A stretch of 64,000 nucleotides of DNA from Rhodamnia argentea. Lineage: Eukaryota > Streptophyta > Magnoliopsida > Myrtales > Myrtaceae. Shown piece after piece: positions 1 to 11,370 of the stretch. A model generated the notes under the pieces. That model was not told the origin of the DNA, did no database searches, and worked only from the letters and a program-made list of their open reading frames with translations. Location of the stretch: the NCBI RefSeq assembly GCF_020921035.1, contig NC_063152.1, positions 28,705,903-28,769,902 on the forward strand, in the 5' to 3' direction. The translations under genes were made by a program, and so were the position numbers. Numbering within the stretch: the stretch's first letter is position 1; the number at the start of each line of letters is the position of its first letter.

Positions 1-2549
1 GCTCTCAGCGACGAATCTGGTCCCCTTCTCTCCGATGCTCTGCGCCTGCGTAGGGTGTTTGTTTCCCCATTCCACGGCGAGCTTGATGTCTCTGCACTTA
101 TTGTGAGGCCTGATAGGCCAGTAATGCTCCATGGGGATCAGTCCTCTTGAGAAGATATCATAGTACTCCGGCTTTATCAGCAAAGTCATGGCGTCGCATG
201 CCAGAACGTACTTCTGACTAACCGACCAAGCGATTCCTTCAATGTAGATATTATACCTGCAAGCAAAATTCAGTTTATGACTATGCACCCGCAACGCGAT
301 CTGGAATACCAGCTACTCGTTCACGAAAAGAGCAGCAGGAGAGGATTCGTTACAACGGGGAATAGTTACTGGCTTACCTATGAGTGCACTGATCTTCTAG
401 ATTCGAATGCTTGAATCCTTCTGCCATTTCGCGACCCCAATCCTGAAAAAAGGAAATCGCAAGCACATCAGGTCTCACATTTTGGCGTCGTAACTTCACT
501 ATCTGATCAAAGTGACAATAGGTAGCACCGACCGAATCAAATAAAGATCGGTAACAAGTTCGAGCCTCGTTAACGATTTCAAGAGTTCGCAAAGTGCTTC
601 TCTTTTTCCATTTTTACCTGGTCATACAAGCGAGCTTTCCAATCGATCTTTTCGGTGTCGTTGCACTTGAGGAGATCAGCCCTGCTTGGAGAAGTAGTAG
701 GGTTGCCTTTCCAATAAGCATAGGGCTCTCTATCCTTCCATGGCATCATCGCTGCCTTCTCTTTTATGGCTGATAATGTTCTTTCCCACGGCTTTATGTT
801 CACTTCAGGCCTACCACATAAAAACGTGCTTGTATGAGACACTTCCCACTTTGGACATGATGCTTTTCCAAAAGAGACAGTATTAAAAGATGCAAAAAAG
901 GTTGCTCAGTGGAACTGCTTTTGCAAATATCCTCCGGAACTAGATAGCGACCCGATCATCGTCGGCTAAACAACTGAGAATGAGCCAAATTGGTGTGGTG
1001 AGTTCTATGCATTTAGTAAAATTGTGCATTTAGAGTTTATTATGCTGCTCTCATCCCACCGAATCTGCTAAGACACGGGCTAAACTTAGCTCGAACAGCC
1101 GACGGTTTAGCAGGTACAAAATGCTCTCATTTCTCAGCCCTATGATGAACAGATTAAAGAAGCTGCAGCGCAAAAGGAGTGAGTAATTACCAGCCCCAGA
1201 AGGACCAATCAGGGAACGGAATGTCGAACGCGGTATGGTGTCCACAGTAATGAAACAGTGGCGGAATCTTGGTGGCTTTCGAGCCCTGGTAATCTTGCTT
1301 CTTGATTGCCGGTCGGTCTTCGCACTGGAACATCAGCTCCAAATCTGGCAACTTGCCGGGATACATCCTCAGCAGCTGCACGATCCCCCAGAATGTGAAC
1401 TCTTCTCTCGTTTGGTATGCAGGCCTGAACTTGTCCAGGTAGACTTTCCCCTTGTGAACCACTATCCTAAAATGCGCGGTACTCTTAATGCTCTCCAGCA
1501 TCTCCCTCGTGATTCCCGCGGCCTTCCAAGGCCGGAGATCCTCATGGATCCACCGGAAGTACTCGGGACATACCTCGGCGTATAAGTTTTTGGTCTCGTG
1601 TTTCAAGGGATAATCCAAGGGGCACGTTCGCTTCACGGTTGCATTGCACTTGAGCGGGAACTCGGTTTTCAGAGACTCGGTTTTTGGAGACTCGGTTTTC
1701 GGAGACGGTTGGGCAGACCTCTCGTTGGCGGTAGGTTTGAAAATTGAAGCACCTGGAAAAGTAAAAGTAGGCTACAAACCACCAAAAAACAATAAGAAAA
1801 AGAATACCAAGGTCAATTCATGGGTATGAGGTTAGCTGATATGTGAGATTTACAAAGCCATGAAAACGAATCTCAGAATCTGCGTAACATTAGCATCTCT
1901 ATGGCTGACAGAATGAAGACAAATGATGAGATATCCGAAAAAGAAGATGGTTAAGGACAAAGTAATTCTATCTTAATTGTTATTTGAGGGGAAAGCTATG
2001 CAGAAGAACAAGAAACAGAGTAGATTACTAGAATTAGAATGCGGAAGTCAAGCCATAATGAAACGGGCAAAGCTCCCCTGTTTCTAGTTACTTTCTAAAA
2101 ACAGTTCCATTCGCTCTAGCATTCTGCAGATTCCTTCCTTTCACACGATAACAAACAGGGATAAAAATACAACTTATAACAGAGCAACCTGAACTCAGAA
2201 AACCTCGTGGTCTGCAACAATTTCAGTGACACCACAGAACAAGAAAAAAGTCAAATCTTTCCTTCTGAGAAGCTACCATTCTTTCACACCCCCCCCTTTT
2301 CGTTTCATGATTGGATGATGGTTCGGAAAAGTTCGTGCTGTTCGTTTATCGGCAAAAGCGGGAAAACAAGCTGCAGACAAACCAAAAGGGGAGGCGCGAG
2401 ATGAAGAGACTCACAATATCTATCCAGGAGAGGAAGACGCCGGAGAGAAGAACGACTGTGAAGAGAATGAAAACAGTGGCTGAAGCCCATGTCTTCAGGG
2501 GTCTCCAAGTTTTGGTTCCACAACATCCATGGGAGCTCTCCTCTTCCAT
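1..2549 (-). CDS. CAP10-domain O-glycosyltransferase (rumi/KDELC-like), 3' end outside window
   Basis: Five coding exons join in phase: 2549-2415, 1771-1191, 810-618, 442-378 and 256-1, about 410 codons before the left edge cuts the gene. Exon 1 encodes a short cytosolic N-terminus and one hydrophobic segment (ATVFILFTVVLLSGVFLSW), so the protein is a predicted type II membrane protein of the ER or Golgi. A Lys/Thr/Ser/Glu-rich stalk follows, then the CAP10/DUF821 domain. Visible family motifs are FHYCGHH, the tryptophan-rich DWSFWGWPEVNIKPWE, YAYWKGNP, KYVLACDAM and GLIPMEHYWPI. Animal relatives (rumi/POGLUT1) transfer sugar from a UDP-sugar to serine of EGF repeats; the acceptor of the plant proteins is not known to me. 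The start at 2549 is the ATG just before the membrane segment; an apparent longer start at 2582 is TTG. The stalk carries a 15-bp triplicated repeat. Confidence in the family is high; the substrate is open. Confidence 0.9.
1661..1705 (-). repeat. three tandem 15-bp units inside the glycosyltransferase stalk
   Basis: Units at 1661-1675, 1676-1690 and 1691-1705 differ from each other at only two positions. In the coding frame they encode three copies of a five-residue Ser-Pro/Leu-Lys-Thr-Glu block in the lumenal stalk. The length keeps the frame, so copy-number change would alter stalk length without breaking the protein. Confidence 0.85.
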
Positions 2550-3917
2550 TGGACGACCAGCTCGCAGGTCAGCAGGAAGCAAGCAACTCGTTAAGTCTCT
2601 CGAATGGAAGAAGAAATATCATACGAAATTACTGTTATCATTTTCATTCGTTATTATATCAGCCAAGCGTGGAAAATTCTAACCATACCCTTTCTTCTAA
2701 TTTGCCAAGTGTCCCCACTGGGCTCGAGGAATTTCCTTCCCCAAAGAGATGCGCAACACGGCGTCCAATCGAAGCCACATGAATGGAGGAAACAACCAAA
2801 AAAAAAAAATGGATGGGGGGGAGGGGGGAGGGAGAGAGAATCGTGGGCACATGTCCATGGAGTCAACCGGGGCTCGCAGGATTTGAATAGTCTTCCTCCA
2901 TTCAGTAGAGGGCGAGATCTCTCCGGGATTATTTTAATTCGATCGTGAAGTTGGAATTATTGCTTTCAAAGACGGCTCCACGGACCAATCTGGACCGTCC
3001 ATGGAGGAAGTGGATGGGTTGTGATGGCAATTAACCTATTCCCCCTCGTGGCGTAGTCATGGACAATTACTGTCGCCCCCTAAAATTATGATGGAATCAC
3101 ACATCCCCAGAAGGGAGAGGGAGGCCAATAAGGAACGACAAGCATCAGCAACGACTTTGGGGTTCGGATCGTGTGTTCCTCGGCGTTCCATGCTCTTCCG
3201 GTTTGAAAGGGAACTTCGGGAAGTGGAAAAAAAACAAAGGGTTAGTTGCAATAGATAATAATACAGTTAACAAAACAATATCCTTATCAGTGTGATTTTT
3301 TTTTTTTAAGTCCTCTTGGCGGGTTTCTAGGAATCTCGTGGGGACTCAGCCGATACCCTAACTCGCTAGCATAACTTATATTAAATGCATTCGATCACTC
3401 AGATCGTCACGCGTAGCTTTTCAAAATACAATTAGTATTTTCGTCAAACCGATAAAATAGGAAAAAATTCGGGGCTTTCCCACCATTTCGAATCGGAGAG
3501 ATGAGATCCGCCCAGGTGGACGACCCGATGGGTTCATAGATGAAATCGATCCAGCGAATAATCCCAGCTCGCTAGGTCACATCGAACTCCGGTATTGGAC
3601 GAGCTAATTGACAATAAGGACGGAAGCCCGAACAAGTCCGGCACATCAAGAAAGCGAAATGGGAGCAATAATGTCTCCGATGATGTTCAATCAGCAGCCT
3701 CGGAGTCCTTGATGGGCCTACGGGCCCCGCACCACGCTCCTGTACCTGCGAACACGTTCTTCCCACGTGATTTGGAATGGACCACGAGGGTCCAGTCTTG
3801 CGGGCACCCGGAACAAGGTCGGACCTCATTGGTCAATCCATGGACAGCAACCCCGTTGACAATGTCCTTGAGAGTCCCAACAAGCAAGCGGTGCCATTAC
3901 GATTTGCCTTTCATTTC

Positions 3918-3976
<59 letters not shown>

Positions 3977-5258
3977 TTCTCTGGGTCTGATTTTTTTCAT
4001 CTAAAGAAAGGGTTCCCCTTCAACAAAATCTGGCAAATCGTCCCAATTGGGTGAGGACAGGCATCCACTTTAAATTAAGGAACTTAAAATGAAATATTTC
4101 TCTCCACTTAACCTCAAGTATAAACCGAACTCACGTATATTCCGCTTGTTTTGTATGACGTGAATTCGACGAGTAGTGTCCCGACAGCACTTGCTTAGTG
4201 ATCGAGACCTTCCCTCTCTATTATTTAGATAGTTAGGTGCTTAAATAGTTAGACATCAAAGTTTCTATGGAGTAACTTCTATAGTTCCGTGACCCCACCT
4301 CCCCCTCTCCCTCTCTAGCCTACCTCCACCTAAACGTCAATTCCCGTGCCCGTCTACCCTCCGTTCCTCTTGAACTCCCTAGGACATGTATATGGACAAA
4401 ATCGGTTTTTTTTTAGGACAAAATCGTTGATATTATCGAAATGAGCTGCAAAGTCAAAGTCTTCGTAAGTGTAGCTTACGACTCGGATCGACCCACGCGT
4501 AAAATAGAACATCTAACAAACCAGAAAGCACTCGAAAAGCCCAAATTATATTCTCTGATTAGATCACCTTCGAGGACGGAATAGCCCGCCAACCCAATTA
4601 CAACTAATGAGGAACTGTCGTCGCCAGTCACCCACGTCCGGCAAGAAGAAAGACGAATATTGTCAGCTGGTGAAGAACTTTTCACCCACTTTTAACGCTA
4701 TTGCTAATCAGCAGGAACGCGTGGCAAAGGAATCTATTGCCCTTCTTCACTTTTCATCAAGCATTCTGATTCTTTCGACGACTATGACGACGACAAAGCC
4801 GACATATTAATGAAAACTGGAGAATTAAAGAGTTATTTTATGCACCCCACTTCACCATCAGATCCGTCTGTATTCTCTCTGTTTTCAGAGTAGCTAGGAA
4901 AAGAATAAAGTAGCAGGAGACCAGAAGATAAGAAATATTTTATAGAAAAACTTCACTACAAGTTGATGTTTCACTATGATGATGAAAGGCAAAACATGTG
5001 ATAACGTAATTTGCACATGAGGAGAAGTGCAAACTTTTTCAGCAGTTCTATGGGAATCCACATTAATTAGAGAGCAAGTTAAATACTTAACCTCTGCTTT
5101 TCGTTAAATCAAAGCATTTCCGTCACTATTCTGATTAAATGGAGTGTGTTGATAATGAGGTGGAAACTAAGGAAATATTCTCACGCAAAAATGTATAGGA
5201 AAAGGAAAATGAAATGGTAACCAAGGGAAGGACTCTACCTATGATCATTGACAACATA
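2550..5258. other. intergenic region, left part
   Basis: This lies between the start of the glycosyltransferase gene and the end of the tRNA deaminase gene. The left part is the promoter side of the glycosyltransferase. It contains G-rich and A-rich runs near 2800-2830, a T run near 3298-3307 and an AT microsatellite at 3919-3970. The short open frames here have no recognisable domain and no exon-like splice structure. I see no gene. Confidence 0.6.
3919..3970. repeat. (AT)n microsatellite, about 26 units
   Basis: An uninterrupted alternating AT tract. It lies in intergenic DNA far from both flanking genes and is a likely polymorphic marker. Confidence 0.95.
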
Positions 5259-8200
5259 CTATCTCATGATAGTAAAAGCCTCATGATTGAGTGGTTTCAA
5301 CAGCCAATTGTTAAAAGGGGGTGTATCTTTTAAAGCCTTCGAAGCTAACCTGTAAGTCTGAGCTCCTTCCTGCAAAAGAATGAGAAAGGCAGGGAAAGCC
5401 ACATCAATGTCAAAATGAGACGAAACAAACTGTGAACTTTGCTTTCCATTTTCTTGTGGACGAAATTGTTCCTTATCATTAGAGACTTCTACAATTAGTT
5501 TCATCATCCATTCACAGACTTAAACTCACTTAACAAGGTGAAGAAGTTGATAACAACTGATTAACAGCTAAATCCCTGTTGTACAGAGCGGCTACTTCCC
5601 ATTCTGTTTTTCGACCCTCTAAAATCCTATTGATGCGCCTGCTATCAAATGGATCTTTGGCAGTAAGATGAAGAGTTGCATAACTATTTGGCTAAGGAGT
5701 TTCACCTTGTATTCTTGATAAGTAGTCTCCTTGCATGGCTCGTTGGCTGCATCCTCATGCTTGAGTGACAAGAAAATCTCCAATAACCGCCGCCTGAGAG
5801 AAGAAGAAGATTGATAGTCACAAAAATTTTAAGTAGTCAAAAACTGCTACACATAGTTTGCACTTACTTGCACAGAGATGACTCGGTAGATGGATAGTGT
5901 GCCCCTTTGGCAGATGTACCTTGTTTCCTTCCTGTGGTTCCAAGAATAACCTCATGCAACCCAGACTTGTTCCAACATAATGAATACCTGAAAATGAAAG
6001 CATATCGTGGTATAAAAAATTTAGCAGATGTGAGTTATTTCAGCTTTAAAAAGGAGGGAGTTGAACTGACCCGCATGTTAGAGTTGCCACAGCACCCTCA
6101 CAATGCTGGAATTCCACCGGTGGTATTGGGCCCACCAAGAACAATGGCTGCTTAGAAGATAATAAAATCTCAGTCGTCCACAGTCACTATTAATTTTCCA
6201 ATAAACACAAAATAAGTACAAACCTTGTTTAATCGGAAGGGACTTAATTGCTCTTGAGGAAAGCATGATATTCTTTCATATAGAGCATGCTGCAGCTTAT
6301 ACTGCACCAAAATGTCTTCAGGATTATTTGGAGACTGTCCAACTATCACAGAAGACAGGTAAACTGGTTCGAGGAAGTAGCAAAGCAAAGAACCTGAAGG
6401 GAGAGAAATGAGAATGCTACCAAGTAAAAGCAGTCATTGTGCCTAACGGTCAATCTTTGTAGGACCATGATATCACAAAATGTGGCCTTATCTAAAGGAA
6501 GGGAACTGGAAAAGACATATGGAAGCCCGAGAAAAGAAGGATCCAAAAAAGTAGCAGGAGGTTCATTATGTTTCATTATGCTACAAGCAGCCAGCGGTAG
6601 CTTCCTGATGATTCATAGACAGAAGGAACAAACCTTGAACACCAACAACGTTCCATCTTGCTATCTTATCTGAGCAACAGACTGACAATGTAGTATCACC
6701 GCGTCCAGGCTTTCTCTGAACAGAGGCAACGATTGGTAAGTCATCTCCTGGAATTGAACATATGAACAGATTTATGGGGGGGAAGAGAGAGAGAGAGAGA
6801 GTTAGTGAGGAGAATTAATTCCAAAGCTGCATCACTTGTCAAAGAAAAGTTACATGACGTCATTTTCTCACAAGCTATTGCACAATAAACTTGTAAATTG
6901 CTTATGTGTAGAGTTCACTTCTCAATTCAAAAGTTCGAACAACAGAAAACCGCCTAATGGTCCGCGTTGTCAACACCTAAATTTGCAGAGAAAGGAACAC
7001 ATATTGAATTAAAGAAAGAACTAGCATAACAACTAGAGAAAACCAAAATGTAAGAATTCTTTTCCTTTTTGGCCACTCTAACATGATCCTACGTCTTATC
7101 CTCCAGCTCTCTCTTAACCCACACCCAACCACCCCACTCCCCAACCCCCCCCAAAAAAAAATATGAAAAGAAAGAAAAATCCAGCATACACACACATCTC
7201 TCATGCATTATAACACAGGATCTTTTTTTTTTTTTTTTTTTTTGGTAAGGTAAGTATTATAACACAGGATCCTTTTGTGTTCATTTGTAGCTAAAATATA
7301 AACTATGAGCATCTCAGCATCATATGTAACATGTAATAGAATCTCAATGAACAAAAATCTTCCCCGAACATTAGAATACCAGAGCAAGATGTTGAATGAG
7401 CATGAATCATCCAGATAATTCACTAACAGGAGGGACCCAAAGATACTAGAAATGTTAATCAGTCAAGGAGCTTAAACCTTCCATTACCATGTTTCCTCAA
7501 CATATCCTCTGAAGCCCTTCCTTCTGTGTCTTTCACCATTGATGGTACCTCGACGTCATTTTCTTCTATCATTGCAGATATTTTATGAGGCAACAGGTTG
7601 GGAGGAGAAGTGACTCCACCTACGTATGCGACAGAAACGTTTATAAGCATATAGAAATCAACCGCATTCTTGACTGTTGAAGTGTTGAATTTTTTAAAAA
7701 ACTAGTCAATGAATTGTTTCATGACAGACAGGAAAAAAAGAGAGTCCTAGCACCATAACATAGTAGGGGAAAATGAGCCATTTCCAGGAATTACATGGCA
7801 ACTGTGATATGTACAGATGTAATTGCCAACCCACCCTCATTCTGTACTTCCCCTCGTCGTGGCCTTCTAGGATTGGCTCGAGCGGGGATTTACGATCATG
7901 AACATCGCCGTCACGTCGAAATTGGTTGCTTCCATGACTACTGTAAGACATTTTAAGTCGCTGGATCTCAGCATATAAGTACCTGATTCGAATCAAACTC
8001 ACATCTTAGAAGCCGCTAAAATCGTCAACAAATGAAAATGCAAGAGAATGAAAATGCAGACAAAAATGGCAATCGACAGTGCTTTCAGTGGCAAAAGCAA
8101 ACTCGTGATGAACAACCTCATCAGAGCTCGCCGCGCGATGATTTCAGCGTGAGAATCGTTCACAACGTCGCCACGGAGGCTCCGCAGAGAACGCCCGATG

Positions 8201-8548
8201 CATTTCGTCCCCGTTCCGAGCGAAACCACTTCCAGTTCTGAGAGGGATTCACAAAATGAAACAGAATCACACTTGATCGTATTAACCAACAAACGAATCG
8301 AAGCAACAGACTCGAGCTCCATAGACAGGAAACCACGGGTGAGAGAGAGAGAGAGAGAGAGGAGAACCTCGAGAAGGAGAGGAGAAGAGGAATGCGGCGA
8401 GGACGGTGACCTCGCGCCCCTGAGGCTTCCCTTTCTTCGGCAGAGAGCAGTAGCGAGCTAAGACCTTCTCGGAGGCTCTCTCCGCGAAGGCGGAGTCGTC
8501 GCTCGTCGAAGCGGACGGAGGAGCGCTCGCTTCGCCGGGCAAGCTCAT
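5259..8548 (-). CDS. TAD1: tRNA-specific adenosine deaminase 1 (A37 to inosine)
   Basis: Ten exons join in phase: 8548-8368, 8237-8117, 7982-7795, 7619-7488, 6747-6634, 6393-6224, 6147-6071, 5987-5868, 5793-5706 and 5369-5259. They total 1302 nt, giving 433 residues, the usual ADAT1/TAD1 size. The family deaminates adenosine 37 next to the anticodon of tRNA-Ala. Key motifs are present: [19 protein letters not shown] near the N-terminus, LGTGTKCIG, the zinc/proton-shuttle motif [11 protein letters not shown], the first zinc cysteine in LYISQLPCG, the second in [19 protein letters not shown], and the C-terminal PFNNWLLKP. The HAE plus two downstream cysteines make an intact catalytic zinc site. 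The start is the first ATG, followed by an acidic Ser/Ala-rich lead. TGGGCC-type site II boxes lie 110-180 bp upstream. One intron carries a miniature retroposon insertion at 7223-7255. Confidence 0.93.
7207..7271 (-). mobile_element. extremely 5'-truncated LINE/SINE-type insertion with 16-bp target-site duplication
   Basis: The 16-base direct repeat ATTATAACACAGGATC occurs at 7207-7222 and again at 7256-7271. Between the copies are 21 T and the 12 bases GGTAAGGTAAGT. Read on the minus strand this is a 12-nt element 3' end followed by poly(A), flanked by a target-site duplication, as target-primed reverse transcription produces. The same 3' terminus occurs in a longer copy at 18077-18309. It sits in an intron of TAD1, in the same orientation as the gene, and does not touch a splice site. 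Confidence 0.85.
8341..8361. repeat. (GA)n tract in TAD1 intron 1
   Basis: About ten GA units lie immediately downstream of the first TAD1 donor site, read as a CT tract in the transcript. It begins six bases beyond the exon 1 boundary. Confidence 0.9.
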
Positions 8549-8660
8549 CGGCAGACTTCTACTTCAGCTCACTGGAAGGCGACAGCCTGAGAGGGACGAA
8601 ACGGTGCAATTGTTCCGAGCGAGTGTCTCGTCGTGCGCGTGCGGATGCTGATTCTGAAGC

Positions 8661-8726
8661 AATGGGCTGATTCTGCTCTCAAATTTGGGCCCAAAACCAG
8701 TGAAAACCATGGACCATTAGGCCCAT
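8661..8726. promoter_or_regulatory. site II (TGGGCC/T) boxes upstream of TAD1
   Basis: The motifs are ATGGGCT near 8662-8668, a palindromic TGGGCCCA at 8686-8693 and AGGCCCAT at 8719-8726, all within 180 bp of the TAD1 start codon. Such boxes are bound by TCP factors and are common in promoters of plant housekeeping and translation-related genes. The motif match is direct; the function here is inferred. Confidence 0.55.
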
Positions 8727-11338
8727 AATTAGATCTAGATGGACCTATGAGATCCACACCCCTTACAAATAGGCCGACAACTTAGCGCCGTACTTTCCTC
8801 CGCCCTCCGCCAACCTTGCCTCTGGTCGGCGGGTTATAAGTTATGAACAAGATCCTCGCATGAAGTTAACGAAAACTCGATATACGTAATGTCCATACTC
8901 GAAACCCACGGATCAAAGATATGAGATGACCCAATAAGTTATACCGGATTCACGCGCTCCAAACTTCTTAAAAAGCTGCAAAACCCAATCGGCCACAATC
9001 GGCTATACTCGATCCAAAATAAGGCAAATAGCTATTTCTAAACTCGACTCGACCTAAAGTTTGAGAGGCAAGAGCACCATCGAGCTCAACAGTCGGTTTA
9101 ACATGCTCAATCGCCAGCTCAATGTCATTAATTACGACAACGAATGGGAAACGGGGTCTTCAATTGACGTTTGCTTGTTTTTGGCTTTCTAATCCTTTTC
9201 GATAAGAAAATGCAAATTAAGCAACAATTACAAGTGAGCACGCAAGGGACAGCCACCATTAACGGGGACGCCTCCTTGCATCGATTGAAGCTTGGCGAAT
9301 GGGCGATCCTCGAGCCTAACTGTAAAGCACGCCTTACCTCTTTATTCCAAAAGAAACACGCCTCGTAAAACATTACAATGATTGATGATAATATTAATAA
9401 AAAAATAAAAAGGGACAAAAATGAAGATCGTTTCACTTTTTGGCCGTGGGAAAAATCAACAAATCGGGAAAGGTGCCGGTGGCCGGTGGTATCTTTCTCC
9501 AGCTATGAAAAAGGCTGTTATTTTACTTTATTATCATTACTATTATCGAGATTTTTATTATTTTTTGAGAAAATTCCAAAAAAATGCCTTCAATGTCCTC
9601 ATTTTCTTGAACAAGAATTTAAACAAATAAGGACATGAAGTGTCATTATTATCTCAAAAAAAGACCTAAATTGGCTATGATTATTTCAAATAAGGGCTTT
9701 GACTTTGTCTCATGGCTAGCTGGCCGACCAAATTTTCTAGCCGATCAAGGGCATTTTTGTAAAAATATAAATTTAATCTAATCTTTTTTAAATAAAATTA
9801 AAACAAAAAATAGAAAGTTAAAAAATAAAATAAAAAAACGTAGGTGGGAGGATCGATGGGGCGGCAACCTCCCGCTTGTGTTCTTTGTTTTTTTTTTCAA
9901 TTTTTTGTTAAATATCTTAAAAAACAGAAAAAGGAAAAGTAAAATAAAATAATAAATTATCAAAATGCCCTCAACTAAAGTAACTCAAGTCCTTTTTTGA
10001 TATTAATATAGTCACTTCAAGCCTTTATTTGAAACAATGTGCACTTGAGGCCATTCTTTGAGACAATAAGGGCAATTTAGGTTCTTATTTGAAATAAAGT
10101 CCACTCCAGACTTTTATTTGAGAAAATGAGAGCGCTTAAGGCTTTTTTTTTTTTTAATTTATTTATTTTGAAACGAAAAAGACAGGGTTGAGTCGTGAGC
10201 GAGAGCTTGCCAAAAAGGATCACCTGAATGCTTTGGAAGATTTTTGCCAGCTGAGGCCACCACGTTCGGAGGAGATGAGGAGGACAACCACCGAATACTA
10301 CGTGGGCCCAACCACTTGGCTCTTTTGTCCATTATTCACGTATGCTTATACCGCAGGCCGTGGAACACTCTGAATATAAATAATTACCCGACAGCTCTTA
10401 ATTCGTTATGAAACTATTAACTTATTCTGGACTACAAATGAATAAATAATAAATAATTAAGAATTTATTATGAGATCCATTCCTTTCAAAAATTTATTTG
10501 CTCATAATATATTATTACTCTCACGGTCGTCGAAAGATTGTTATACTAGCAAAATCCATTTACGTATTCGTGGTGCCAACTCGTTTGCCCTAATTTTGAT
10601 CGACAAGCCCGCCTATTTCGATGGAATAACGAAAACGATGCGAATGAATCCTAAATGTTGCTTGAGGTGCAATGCCATCCTTCGAAATTTCAATTCATTC
10701 AATGTGGCTCTCGAAATTATTCTTAAATGTTCAATCTAGCCCTAAAAATTTCAATTTGTTCAATCAAAGTCAACTTAATCATTCGACGTCATTCATAAGT
10801 TTTCATAACTACGCTAGTGCCCTAATTTTAGAACGTCTTCTAATGCAATTGGAGCCGAAATTTTTGGATTTTTTTGTACCATTTTTCCCATCGAAACAGT
10901 AGAATCTTCGGGAAAATGCATGAGTGCCTCTCGTAATTTGTTGGAGGGCGAGGGGTGGTCCCTTCCACGCGCCCCAGAAGAGCGTGGGAGATGAATCCCC
11001 ATTTGCCTTGGTGCCTTAGCCTTATCCGAATTTTCAAAAGCATTCACTCCATTTCAATGCAATTAATGGCGAAATGGACCCCGGGGAGCTGCCGTGTCCT
11101 TCACTGTTCGCATCTTGAGCGAACGACGTCGCTTTCTCCACCCCCTCCAAACGCACCCACAACGTGCCGACACAAATTACCCGTTTTACCTGTCGGCACT
11201 CTTGGGCCTCTTGGCAAACATGGCCCCACAACGATCGCCGCTGTATGGGATGCTCCCACAGTGGCACACGGTATATAATTTACTATAAAAAGAACGCTTT
11301 GAACACGGACAAATCCTCATCAATCGCGAGCTAAACTT
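8727..11338. other. intergenic region between TAD1 and the remorin gene
   Basis: TAD1 and the remorin gene are divergently transcribed about 2.8 kb apart. The stretch contains an A/T-rich repeat relic at about 9640-10165 and the remorin promoter near 11271-11290. None of its short open frames resembles a known protein or shows exon structure. Confidence 0.6.
9640..10165. repeat. A/T-rich interspersed repeat with short GC-rich core
   Basis: A T/A-rich stretch with a core near 9840-9880 (GGTGGGAGGATCGATGGGGC) is flanked by runs of A, AAAT and T. The outer parts contain repeated phrases of the form CTTATTTGAAATAA and CCTTTATTTGAAACAAT. The same phrases flank the GC-rich core at 16925-17345, so I treat both as relics of related repeats. 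I see no coding capacity and cannot fix the ends. Confidence 0.45.

Positions 11339-11364
<26 letters not shown>
11268..11364 (+). promoter_or_regulatory. core promoter and GA-rich leader of the remorin gene
   Basis: TATA-like sequences GTATATAAT at 11271-11279 and CTATAAAAA at about 11283-11291 precede the start codon by 75-95 bp, which implies a leader of roughly 50-65 nt. The last 26 bases of that leader (11339-11364) are an uninterrupted AG repeat ending directly at the ATG. Such repeats are targets of plant BBR/BPC GAGA-binding proteins; here that is inference. Confidence 0.6.

Positions 11365-11370
<6 letters not shown>

Noticed and set aside
3919-3970. Matrix-attachment or origin-like AT element
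   Set aside because: A simple AT microsatellite is sufficient explanation.
5640-5706. A TAD1 exon between 5706 and 5600
   Set aside because: An intron of about 25 bp would be needed and the frame hits stops; exon 9 at 5706 joins in phase to 5369 with the family sequence.
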